Positions 1-5,660 of a DNA stretch of 5,682 bases are shown piece by piece. The DNA is taken from NCBI GenBank assembly GCA_002083515.1, contig LWDN01000063.1, positions 5,535-11,216 on the forward strand. The letters are read 5' to 3'. The stretch is from Proteobacteria bacterium HN_bin10 (GTDB lineage Bacteria; Pseudomonadota; Alphaproteobacteria; Caulobacterales; Aquidulcibacteraceae). Below the pieces are notes generated by a model that ran no database searches, had not been told where the DNA came from, and saw nothing but the letters and a program-made list of their open reading frames with translations. A program made the translations under genes and the position numbers. How positions within the stretch are numbered: position 1 is the stretch's first letter; the number at the start of each line of letters is the position of its first letter.

Positions 1-429
1 GAAAAACATCAGGCATCAGATGCGACACCATGATGCAAAACAAATGTTTCTGAACCACGTTGTGACCCCTTCCAAGCTGAGTATGTCGCGAGGTCGGCTT
101 GTGAATGAGTCGGAGGGTGTTTCCTGCATCCCCAATTCAGCATAGGCCGAAACATAGTCAAAGTCCTCTCGGTATACAGGTCTGGTTGATTGTCAGGGGC
201 AGGAGCATGCACGCAGAGCGAAGACAAGCCTACGACAGGGAGATGTAGCAGAGCACTACTCTGGTACTAACCTCGACCTCCTACCATAAGAATGCAGACG
301 TTGAACGGCCGCTTCTCAATTCGGAGATCGACCGGTTTGGGGCGCAAGCTGAATACGGATCGGACTTGAACGAAAATTGACGCCTTGGATCAATGAACGT
401 CTGGATTCATGTGAGTACCGGCCTCTTGA
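1..429. other. Non-coding flank downstream of the initiator gene; no gene supported
   Basis: I see no credible gene here. The longest open frame is on the minus strand (about 9-227). It needs a TTG start, has no ribosome site I can recognise, and its 72-residue translation matches no family I know. Short inverted repeats occur, such as GCATC-A-GATGC at 13-23 and AAACA-AA-TGTTT at 38-49, but they are small enough to be chance. I found no strong GC-rich hairpin followed by a T-run just downstream of the initiator stop codon, so transcription termination of repA is unexplained. The stretch may be decayed sequence or a regulatory spacer. Confidence 0.5.
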
Positions 430-1707
430 TTATGGTGCGCGTCTCGAAGAGTCCTGCAGGACCTTCTTCGGTTGTCCTACCCAGCCGTCAAGTTTGTGCT
501 TTTTCCCTTCTCGTTGAAATGCCGCGACCAACGCGCGGGCTCTTGTCGTTCGAATGCGTCGACTCAAGGCCAGCTCTCGAACTTCCGCCATCACACGGTG
601 CCGAATCGACCGACTAAAACTATCGATTACTTTTTTCCAGAATGGCTCATAGGCCTGATCGCGATATCCGACGAAATCGTAGATTTCCTTTAATGCGTAC
701 GCCCTGTCTTCTATTTCTCCAGAGATATCGAGACCGAACTTCGTGGTATCATCCTGCTGGACAATGACCTCGCGCACAGGTCCACGTTCAATCTCTCGTA
801 ACTTCTCCCGCTCATGTTGATACACTTCATGCCATGTTGGGCCCGCTTCCCAGACAATAATATATTCCTTTGTCTGTGACGGCAGCAGTTCCAAGGACCA
901 TTTCCCAAGAAATCCAACTTTCAGCAACTCATCGTGCGCAGGCTTCAATTGGCGCCGAATTTCAGAAATAGCTCGCAACCGCTTTAAACTCAGGTTCATG
1001 GATAATTCTGCATAGGACTCACTCGCAGCTCCACGCCCCACCCGAAACAAAGCATGTAGATGTTGATAGAGAAGCTTTGTCAAATCTCGCTGTAGCGCCC
1101 AAAAGATCCGTTGATCCTGGATATGACAATGAAAATTATTCAAATTGGCCCAATACCAATCCGCTAGGCGAATCTGATGTGTCCATTGTCCTTCACTTCG
1201 ATCACCAACAGATATCTCCTCCCGATCAATTCGCTCGAAGATGTGTACCCCTGTTTCCGCACGTCGGCCTTTCGCATTCTTCCTGTGTTCTTGCAACACC
1301 AAGCCACTCAGTCGATCTAAAAATTCACGCACTTCCTGCTGACGATCGCCATTCGGCGTTCGACCAGTTAGTCGTATCAATTCGCGACCGCTAATTCTTA
1401 AAACATCGGGCACCACACCTTCCCGTTCCCACATCATAGTTAGAGCACGTTCGAATGCCCGAAAATATTCCAAGTCTAAGACTGTAGGGTATCCCCACTT
1501 GGCACTGGGCATGATTTCAATCTCAACCTTGCGTGGGGTTCCGTCTCTTTCCATCACTCTCGTCACGACTTTCGAAAGAGTGTCTGGACTGACCTTTCCT
1601 TTACCTGGGAGCTGCCACATAGGGATTTCTGAGATCGAGACCTCAGAATGGATTAAGCCATCCAAGACAGGAGCCGTTTTTTCTTTCTTTTGAAGAGTGG
1701 TATCCAT
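430..1707 (-). CDS. repA: Plasmid replication initiator protein (RepA, winged-helix type)
   Basis: The product (425 residues) is a probable theta-type initiator that binds iterons and opens the origin together with host DnaA. Two helix-rich segments look like winged-helix domains. The first, residues about 70-185, holds a GYPTVLDLEYFRAFERAL stretch, an ISGRELIRLTG helix pair, and a following EVREFLDRLSGLVL helix. The second, about 200-290, holds LTKLLYQHLHALF and a recognition-type helix near LKRLRAISEIRRQLK. The C-terminus (370-425) is rich in Arg and Lys. This resembles the RPA/TrfA-like initiator class, but I assign it by pattern, not by search. Context supports it: the gene is read away from an array of iterons with a DnaA box and follows parA-parB. 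The ATG has no clear Shine-Dalgarno site; the purine run AAAGAGAAG lies about 20 bases upstream, and an in-frame TAA just beyond it blocks extension. Initiation may therefore be weak, which fits a dosage-limited initiator. Confidence 0.85.
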   Translation of the reverse strand: MDTTLQKKEKTAPVLDGLIHSEVSISEIPMWQLPGKGKVSPDTLSKVVTRVMERDGTPRKVEIEIMPSAKWGYPTVLDLEYFRAFERALTMMWEREGVVPDVLRISGRELIRLTGRTPNGDRQQEVREFLDRLSGLVLQEHRKNAKGRRAETGVHIFERIDREEISVGDRSEGQWTHQIRLADWYWANLNNFHCHIQDQRIFWALQRDLTKLLYQHLHALFRVGRGAASESYAELSMNLSLKRLRAISEIRRQLKPAHDELLKVGFLGKWSLELLPSQTKEYIIVWEAGPTWHEVYQHEREKLREIERGPVREVIVQQDDTTKFGLDISGEIEDRAYALKEIYDFVGYRDQAYEPFWKKVIDSFSRSIRHRVMAEVRELALSRRIRTTRARALVAAFQREGKKHKLDGWVGQPKKVLQDSSRRAP

Positions 1708-1718
1708 CAGCGTGGTCG

Positions 1719-1753
1719 TAACGTATTCTTCTCTTTAACGTAAGGGTTTACGT
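1719..1753. promoter_or_regulatory. Putative operator repeats upstream of repA
   Basis: Three copies of a TAACGTA-like heptamer crowd within 35 bases in front of the initiator start. Two are direct (1719-1725 and 1736-1742, 17 bases apart) and one is the inverted TTTACGT (1747-1753). The last two form the inverted repeat ACGTAA-GGGT-TTACGT at 1738-1753. A symmetric site this close to a rep start is typical of autorepression by the initiator or of a dedicated repressor, but that role is inferred. I could not place a convincing -35/-10 pair; the best minus-strand guess (TTTCCC-16-TAAAGA) has this repeat filling its spacer, and is weak. Confidence 0.4.
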
Positions 1754-1770
1754 GGGAAAGGAATATGGAG

Positions 1771-1810
1771 AAACAATAAAGAGATAAGATAATGAAAGAG
1801 ATAAGGAATT
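1771..1810. repeat. A/purine-rich tract with two 11-bp direct repeats, candidate DNA unwinding element
   Basis: A long A- and purine-rich tract lies immediately beside the iterons. It contains the perfect direct repeat AAAGAGATAAG at 1778-1788 and 1795-1805, start to start 17 bases. Iteron origins commonly pair their iterons with an AT-rich region carrying short tandem repeats where strands first open (established for plasmids such as RK2, F and P1). Position and composition fit that role; actual melting is inferred. Confidence 0.55.
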
Positions 1811-1823
1811 GCAGATCAGACAT

Positions 1824-1960
1824 TTGTTTCAACCCTCTCACTTTGTGTCAACCCTCTATAGCCTTTGTGCGAACCATCTCACCCGGCTCTTGTGCGAACC
1901 CTCTCGCAGTTGTTTCAAGCCTCCCAAATCGTGGACTCTAGCTTGTGCGAACCCTCTCAC
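1824..1960 (+). repeat. Array of six 18-bp iterons
   Basis: Six direct copies follow a consensus close to TTGTGCGAACCCTCTCAC. They start at 1824, 1843, 1865, 1890, 1910 and 1943. The copies are TTGTTTCAACCCTCTCAC, TTGTGTCAACCCTCTATA, TTGTGCGAACCATCTCAC, TTGTGCGAACCCTCTCGC, TTGTTTCAAGCCTCCCAA and TTGTGCGAACCCTCTCAC. Start-to-start spacing is 19, 22, 25, 20 and 33 bases; the first four steps are near two helical turns. The right part (AACCCTCTCAC) is the better conserved core, while the left part falls into TTTC-type and GCGA-type variants. Iteron 5 is the most degenerate. They are the expected binding sites of the adjacent initiator. Confidence 0.88.
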
Positions 1961-1961
1961 C

Positions 1962-1970
1962 TGTGGATAA
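1962..1970 (-). promoter_or_regulatory. DnaA box
   Basis: The minus strand reads TTATCCACA, an exact match to the high-affinity DnaA consensus. It begins one base after the last and best-conserved iteron (1943-1960). A DnaA site flanking the iterons is standard in iteron plasmids, where host DnaA cooperates with the plasmid initiator. Confidence 0.8.
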
Positions 1971-2115
1971 ATCCCTGAGAACGGCGGTCAGAGATATCAT
2001 TGCAGAGTTCACATCGTTACGTGAAAGAATGGGAGATGAAAGGTTTTCGGACAAGACAAGATATTTGTCGATTGAGGATGAGAAGGAAAAATGGGAAGAA
2101 AACGTTCAGCCATGA
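1963..2115 (+). CDS. Possible small protein (about 50 residues), unsupported function
   Basis: This is the only plus-strand frame in the origin gap that reads like protein. From a GTG at 1963 it gives 50 residues beginning VDKSLRTAVRDIIAEF; from the ATG at 2029 it gives 28 residues beginning MGDERFSDKTRYLS and ending at TGA 2113-2115. The translation is highly charged and helix-like. Against it, no good Shine-Dalgarno site precedes either start, the GTG lies inside the DnaA box, and arginine codons AGA/AGG are frequent. The apparent coding signal may reflect the purine-rich sequence. I recognise no family. Confidence 0.15.
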   Translation: MDKSLRTAVRDIIAEFTSLRERMGDERFSDKTRYLSIEDEKEKWEENVQP

Positions 2116-2129
2116 GAGGGTTGGAACAA
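2112..2129 (-). repeat. Seventh iteron, isolated and inverted
   Basis: Read on the minus strand this is TTGTTCCAACCCTCTCAT, two mismatches from iteron 1. It sits about 150 bases from the main array in the opposite orientation, close to the 3' end of parB. An outlying inverted site could support initiator-mediated looping or pairing (handcuffing), or autoregulation; these roles are inferred. Confidence 0.7.
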
Positions 2130-2198
2130 GAAGTTTACGATGAGACATTGTCACCAGGGTTTATGAATGTTTAAGGGTGAACGGTAAGCAGAATGCAA

Positions 2199-3287
2199 TT
2201 AGGAGGAGTCAGTTCGTTGAAAATTATCCAAGTGTTCCTGGGCCTTCCGTAAGCCTTCTTCAATAAGCCTGATGTCATGAGCACGGTTCGGGTGAAAACG
2301 GATAACAAGGCGAAACGGACCATCGGTTCCCCTGGCATCGAATCGAACTGATTGAGCACCCTGGTTGGTACGGGGAACTCGTGTTACCTCCTCCCGAATA
2401 CGGCGAGCGGTCCAGCCACCTTCGATTGCTTGGCGCGCTACCCTCTGTAGTCTGACGAGATTGGACCGTAAGGGAAGAAGCTCCTGAACGTGTGTCAATG
2501 TTAGAGGTGATCCAGCTCCAAGCGTGAGCTCAATGATGTGTTCGGGTAAGTCAAGAACTTGGAGCGCACGAGTGATCCGCGTTTTATCACACCCGAGGCG
2601 TTGGGCCAGTTCTGATTTCAAATAGCGGTGTTGTTCAATCAGCCGCTTATAGCCCTTTGCTTCTTCATAACCAGTCAATTCTTTTCGCAGAAGATTGTCG
2701 ATGAGGGCTTCGGCTGCTGCAACGTCCAGATTGTCATGCCGGATTAACGCTGGGATTGTAGCCTTTCCGAGAATCTGACATGCTCGCCATCTCCGTTCGC
2801 CTGCCACAATGTGATAACGGCCGTTGGCCACAGGACGAACATGAATGGGGGTTCGCACGCCGAATAAGCGGATGTTCTCCAAGAGTTCAGGATCAGGTTC
2901 AGCCTGGAGTCGTGGTTGGTCCGGGCTCGGATCGAGAAGCTCGAGTCGGAGATTGTGGACACGCTCCCCTTCCGATTCGAGAGAGAGAGGGGTTTCGAGA
3001 GAAACCGAGGGGGCAGTTGTTGCTGAAGCAGCGACTGGAGCACGTGGGGGGCTTGGTGGGATCTCAGATGCGGCAGGGTGAGTCTCTGATGGCGGAGGAG
3101 TCTTATCGGTCGATGGCGAGGATGTGACGGAGGGTTTTGGCTGTGGTGAAGGGGCCGTGACGCCGAGTGTTTCAGCAAGGACTCCGTGGATTGCGGTCTC
3201 ATTGGTAATACCCAATCCCATCAAAGCTCTACGGCTTTGTTCCTCGAGCTCTTGGCGTTCTTTGGATACTCGCTGCTTTCCACTCAT
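2199..3287 (-). CDS. parB: Plasmid partition protein ParB (CTPase clamp, HTH DNA-binding)
   Basis: This is the centromere-binding partner of ParA. Residues 1-45 form a charged, helical N-terminus with a RRALMGLGI stretch, probably the ParA-contacting end. Residues about 45-105 are a Pro/Ser/Thr/Ala-rich linker. The ParB/Spo0J nucleotide domain spans about 110-205: DPSPDQPR (119-126), the GERRWRA box (163-169), and the third motif IDNLLRKELTGYEEAKGY (196-213). The helix-turn-helix follows at about 225-250 (SELAQRLGCDKTRITRALQVLDLP). The rest is a helical region and a short C-terminal segment, likely for dimerisation. The conserved boxes suggest a CTP-dependent sliding clamp. At 362 residues it is longer than typical chromosomal Spo0J, largely because of the linker. 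Its ATG overlaps the parA stop in TAATG, implying coupled translation. Stop TAA is at 2199-2201, next to the origin. Confidence 0.93.
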   Translation of the reverse strand: MSGKQRVSKERQELEEQSRRALMGLGITNETAIHGVLAETLGVTAPSPQPKPSVTSSPSTDKTPPPSETHPAASEIPPSPPRAPVAASATTAPSVSLETPLSLESEGERVHNLRLELLDPSPDQPRLQAEPDPELLENIRLFGVRTPIHVRPVANGRYHIVAGERRWRACQILGKATIPALIRHDNLDVAAAEALIDNLLRKELTGYEEAKGYKRLIEQHRYLKSELAQRLGCDKTRITRALQVLDLPEHIIELTLGAGSPLTLTHVQELLPLRSNLVRLQRVARQAIEGGWTARRIREEVTRVPRTNQGAQSVRFDARGTDGPFRLVIRFHPNRAHDIRLIEEGLRKAQEHLDNFQRTDSS

Positions 3288-4159
3288 TAGCTCACCACGA
3301 CCTCAGCGGAGGGTGATTCTGATTCCGTCGCTAGTTGAGCCTCCAAGAGGTCTCGTTTCTTGCTGGCCTTCGCCACACGCGATACGACTTCAGCGGCGAG
3401 CCCGGCATAATCCTCAGCGCCCGAGGCGCGCAATTCCTGCTGGAAAATCGTCTTGTTCACCATGATGGCTTTACCGAACTCTGTGTTCTCGCGGATGATG
3501 GTCGAAAAGACCTGATCTCCGAATGTATCCCGCATGGTCTTGACGATGGTCTTCGCCACGTTTGTACGCATGTCACAACGGGTCAGAAGGTACCCCAATA
3601 ATTCGGTCTTGCGTTCTGTCTTCACGACGTTGACCTGTTGAACTTTGTTCTGTAAGGAGCGCAGGCCGTCCAAGGCGTATTTGTCTCCGGCTGCAACGGG
3701 CACGATGACGTAATTGGCTGCATACAAGGCGTTGGACATAAAGGTGCCGAGATTCGGAGGGCAATCAATGATGACCATGTCATAGTTATTAAGTAAGGCA
3801 GACTGCCGAAACGCGGCATCCAAACCAAGCAGTGCACGGGGAGTTCCTTGGATATAACTCTCTTGTTCAAAAAGATCGATATGGGATGGAATGAGATCTA
3901 GATTTTTGGTGGAGGTTTCAACGATGGCTTCATCAAGTACCGCAGTGCCTCCAAGGACGTGGGCCAGCGTCGTCTGCCCTTTATAATCCCGACGTTCGTG
4001 AGGGAACAGGGTGGCTGTGAGGTTTGCCTGCGGATCAGCATCGACCACAAGGTATTTCTTCCCTTTACTGCTGCGAGCAAGGCCCGCGGCGAGATTCGAC
4101 GCTGATGTGGTCTTTCCAACACCTCCTTTATGGGTGGCTATGGCAACTATCACCCCCAT
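3287..4159 (-). CDS. parA: Plasmid partition ATPase ParA
   Basis: This is a deviant-Walker ATPase that binds DNA non-specifically as an ATP dimer and moves ParB-bound plasmid. Visible motifs in the 290 residues are the deviant Walker A KGGVGKTT at 11-18 (signature lysine 11, P-loop lysine 16), Walker A' VVDADPQANLT at 38-48 (Asp 40, Asp 42), and Walker B MVIIDCPPNLG at 128-138 (Asp 132). The P-loop lies only ten residues from the start, so there is no N-terminal helix-turn-helix of the P1/F (type Ia) kind; it is more Soj-like. It is somewhat longer than Soj, with a charged C-terminal tail (residues about 265-290). The ATG is well supported by AGGAGGT five bases upstream. It forms an operon with parB (one-base overlap). 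Lacking the HTH, it probably does not repress its own promoter directly; ParB or another protein may. Confidence 0.95.
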   Translation of the reverse strand: MGVIVAIATHKGGVGKTTSASNLAAGLARSSKGKKYLVVDADPQANLTATLFPHERRDYKGQTTLAHVLGGTAVLDEAIVETSTKNLDLIPSHIDLFEQESYIQGTPRALLGLDAAFRQSALLNNYDMVIIDCPPNLGTFMSNALYAANYVIVPVAAGDKYALDGLRSLQNKVQQVNVVKTERKTELLGYLLTRCDMRTNVAKTIVKTMRDTFGDQVFSTIIRENTEFGKAIMVNKTIFQQELRASGAEDYAGLAAEVVSRVAKASKKRDLLEAQLATESESPSAEVVVS

Positions 4160-4164
4160 TGCAG

Positions 4165-4171
4165 ACCTCCT
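4165..4171 (-). promoter_or_regulatory. Shine-Dalgarno site of parA
   Basis: The minus strand reads AGGAGGT followed by CTGCA and the parA ATG, a near-ideal site with five-base spacing. It fixes the parA start. Confidence 0.85.
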
Positions 4172-4204
4172 AGTTATGATAAAAGCAGACTAAGTGTTCA
4201 TTGA

Positions 4205-4231
4205 AGTATAGAACTGTAGCAACAAAGTCAA
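4205..4231 (-). promoter_or_regulatory. Putative sigma70-type promoter of parAB
   Basis: On the minus strand TTGACT (4226-4231) is followed after 15 bases by TATACT (4205-4210). Both hexamers are close to consensus; the spacer is short by two bases, and a 17-base reading would give a poorer TACTTC -10. The predicted transcript would carry a leader of about 40 bases before the parA ATG. Confidence 0.5.
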
Positions 4232-4437
4232 GGGGAAATGCGTGGCCAAATGGTAGGACACAGTGAATTACCCACTTGTTATAGGGCCAATTAGACTTGG
4301 GAGTAGATATATTCAGTCAGATGAGGCGCCTTACTTATGATGATTATGAGGCATGAGTTATCCAAAACTCGGATCAGACCCTATGACATATCTTAAGAGA
4401 CAGCCATGGTATGTCCTCCATCTCAAAACGAATAGTG

Positions 4438-4453
4438 GTTGCGTCAACGCAAC
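4438..4453 (+). repeat. 16-bp near-palindrome, left copy (candidate parS or operator)
   Basis: GTTGCGTCAACGCAAC has perfect 7-base arms (GTTGCGT / ACGCAAC) around a central CA. Size and GTT...AAC ends recall the 16-bp partition sites of repABC plasmids (GTTNNNNGCNNNNAAC), but the central GC is CA here. It lies about 280 bases upstream of the parA start. Its binding protein is unknown. Confidence 0.6.
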
Positions 4454-4522
4454 TAATAAACATTACACGATATGTAAAAGAAAACTGCATGAATTTATAA
4501 ATATTGTGAATATATAAACGAT

Positions 4523-4538
4523 ATGACTGTAAAGTCAT
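4523..4538. repeat. Small hairpin inside the AT-rich island
   Basis: ATGACT (4523-4528) and AGTCAT (4533-4538) pair across the loop GTAA. The six-base stem is isolated and has no T-run on either strand, so it is not a terminator. In sequence this AT-rich it may be chance, though it lies near the centre of the island. Confidence 0.3.
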
Positions 4539-4615
4539 GAAAATATGTTGGAAAAGTTTTATATAAATTAATAATATCAATTAGTTTATTCATAAATATG
4601 AAGGAACATTTAATA

Positions 4616-4631
4616 GGTGCGTTGACGCAAC
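4616..4631 (-). repeat. 16-bp near-palindrome, right copy, inverted
   Basis: Read on the minus strand this is GTTGCGTCAACGCACC, one base from the left copy. Similarity continues inward: over 23 bases (4438-4460 versus the complement of 4609-4631) 21 positions match. That extension is more than a simple protein-binding palindrome needs and suggests terminal inverted repeats. The single change breaks the outer arm pairing of this copy's own palindrome. Confidence 0.6.
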
Positions 4632-4881
4632 TTATCGTATTGTGCGCTCTCGACTGTATCCCATCGATGGACCAAGGAAGAGCTCAAATGATAAGAGGTC
4701 CAAGTTAGAAAACTGAAGTTGCTGTGTATACTCTGAAGGCCAGCCAGGGATCACTCATCAATCGAGAACTCCGACCGCTATGTATGAAACTTTGACTATA
4801 TAGAGCGGAATAAGTTTAGAATTGTTTTGAAATACAACGTAAAAGGTTTCAGCATATTAGGATGGGAGAGAAATGAGGTGT

Positions 4882-5565
4882 CTAAATAACGTCCCACTCC
4901 TTGAAGCGAGAGGTAATTCTCCACCGTCCGGTCAAGCGCACGAAAGCTAAATACTTGTAGATCTTCGTTTCAGTTTCAGGCGGAAGCTCGAAACCTCCTC
5001 TTTTCATATCAACCAAGAGCTGACGGGTGTCGTCAAGCAGGGCCTCGCGGATCTCAGGCTCGGCTGTTCGAATTTGCGAATCGAGGATTTCAAGATCTTT
5101 CGCTGTGAATTGATGAAAGCGATGGATCATGGTGTCTGGCGAGATGTGTGGGCGAGCCTGTGGCGAGAAGAGTCGCACTTCAAATTGACCTTTGACAAAA
5201 TGACGTGGGCGAACGGTGATTTTGAGTAGGCCGGCCGTCACCAGTTGCTGTCTGGCGCGGAGTGCATTCTTTCCGCGTGTCCCCACCCATTGCGCCATAT
5301 CGGCGATCGACGCCTGAACATGACTCGTGCCACATCCGTGGCTGTGTCGAAGGAATTGTACATAGAGGATCTGTTGATGAGAGGGGAGGGCGCGAAAATC
5401 AGGATGGTCAAGTGTTTGGCAGACGAGTTCCGAAAACCGAGCCGGGTTGAAGTCAGGTGGTGCTGGTCGGGTCTCTGAGGTAAGTTGGGGAGCAGATTCC
5501 CGTTCTTCAAACTCTCGGGCAAGTGCTTCTTCATCAAAGACTTCAGAAGATTTCACGATGTCCAT
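4882..5565 (-). CDS. Winged-helix DNA-binding protein of unknown role
   Basis: I do not recognise the exact family. The 227-residue product has an acidic, Pro-containing N-terminal third. A likely winged-helix domain follows at about 55-135: helix PSHQQILYVQFLRHSHG, helix-turn-helix ASIADMAQWVGTRGKNALRARQQLVTAGLLKI, then a beta-wing (HFVKGQFEVRLFSP). The C-terminal half is helical (AKDLEILDSQIRTAEPEIREALLDDTRQLLVDM) and ends RWRITSRFKEWDVI. The HTH resembles that of replication-associated or MarR/DnaD-like proteins, so a plasmid regulator or accessory replication factor is plausible. I chose the ATG at 5565, because GAGG lies five bases before it. An upstream in-frame ATG at 5592 would add nine residues but has only a weak AGGT. 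It faces the same way as parAB across a 722-base gap and has its own promoter. Confidence 0.75.
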   Translation of the reverse strand: MDIVKSSEVFDEEALAREFEERESAPQLTSETRPAPPDFNPARFSELVCQTLDHPDFRALPSHQQILYVQFLRHSHGCGTSHVQASIADMAQWVGTRGKNALRARQQLVTAGLLKITVRPRHFVKGQFEVRLFSPQARPHISPDTMIHRFHQFTAKDLEILDSQIRTAEPEIREALLDDTRQLLVDMKRGGFELPPETETKIYKYLAFVRLTGRWRITSRFKEWDVI

Positions 5566-5576
5566 TGAGGCCTCAA
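5565..5576. promoter_or_regulatory. 12-bp palindrome overlapping the start of the winged-helix gene
   Basis: TTGAGGCCTCAA is a perfect palindrome spanning the ribosome site GAGG (complement of 5571-5574) and touching the chosen ATG. It could be an operator that blocks translation or transcription, or a chance GAGG/CCTC pairing that modestly hides the ribosome site. No second copy was found in the window. Confidence 0.3.
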
Positions 5577-5631
5577 AAGTCGATGTACGCATAGATCGAG
5601 TGCCATACCTAGACGTATCATGTCAAGTACT

Positions 5632-5660
5632 TATATACAGATTGATCCAACATGGCTCAA
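5632..5660 (-). promoter_or_regulatory. Putative sigma70-type promoter of the winged-helix gene
   Basis: On the minus strand TTGAGC (5655-5660) is followed after exactly 17 bases by TATATA (5632-5637). Spacing is optimal and both boxes are near consensus. A TTGACA lies just downstream (complement of 5622-5627) but has no good -10 at proper spacing. The predicted leader is about 55-60 bases to the ATG at 5565. Confidence 0.55.

Larger units (their letters stand above)
1708..2198. other. oriV: Iteron-type plasmid replication origin (oriV)
   Basis: The gap between parB and the initiator contains the parts expected of a theta-type origin. From left to right these are operator-like repeats (1719-1753), an A-rich repeat tract (1771-1810), six tandem iterons (1824-1960), a perfect DnaA box (1962-1970), and one inverted iteron (2112-2129). 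The rest (1971-2111 and 2130-2198) has no further iterons that I can find. The initiator is encoded directly beside it and read away from it. The exact functional limits are unknown. Confidence 0.8.
4438..4631. mobile_element. 194-bp AT-rich island with terminal inverted repeats (MITE-like or centromere)
   Basis: The segment between the inverted repeats is about 20% G+C by hand count, far below the flanking genes. It has no open frame of note; a minus-strand frame crossing it is low-complexity and hydrophobic merely from AT content. Inside are a repeated ACGATATG (4467-4474 and 4518-4525) and the hairpin ATGACT-GTAA-AGTCAT (4523-4538). Terminal repeats of 21/23 bases and a foreign composition fit a miniature inverted-repeat element. 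I found no matching target-site duplication immediately outside the ends, which weakens that reading. A bendable AT-rich spacer between two ParB sites is the main alternative. Confidence 0.35.
4160..4881. other. 722-base non-coding stretch upstream of parA, candidate centromere region
   Basis: No credible gene is present on either strand. The right-hand end near parA holds its promoter and ribosome site. The middle holds an AT-rich island bounded by inverted 16-bp near-palindromes (4438-4631). Bases 4632-4881 are of ordinary composition and show no repeat or gene; they lie downstream of the winged-helix gene. A weak inverted repeat GAGTT-ATCCAA-AACTC sits at 4355-4370. No canonical parS (TGTTTCACGTGAAACA) is present. 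Confidence 0.6.

Noticed and set aside
9..227. Minus-strand open frame of 72 residues in the left flank
   Set aside because: It needs a TTG start, has no visible ribosome site, and its translation has no recognisable domain.
2013..2028. Partial resemblance to canonical parS (ACGTGAAA core)
   Set aside because: Only about 10 of 16 positions match and the site is not palindromic; only one half resembles parS.
2744..3202. Long alternative frames on both strands over parB
   Set aside because: They are shadows of the parB linker-coding sequence; their translations are low-complexity and lack domains, whereas the parB frame carries all the family motifs.
4374..4580. Minus-strand open frame of 68 residues across the AT-rich island
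   Set aside because: The hydrophobic, Ile/Tyr/Phe-rich translation is what AT-rich DNA gives by default, and it crosses one of the inverted repeats.
4575..4587. IHF-like site (TATCAA-N4-TTT) in the AT-rich island
   Set aside because: One mismatch to the consensus, in DNA about 80% A+T where such matches are expected by chance.
4792..4820. Plus-strand TTGACT-17-TTTAGA promoter-like pair
   Set aside because: No plus-strand gene follows; it would only run antisense into the 3' end of the winged-helix gene, and such pairs arise by chance in AT-rich DNA.
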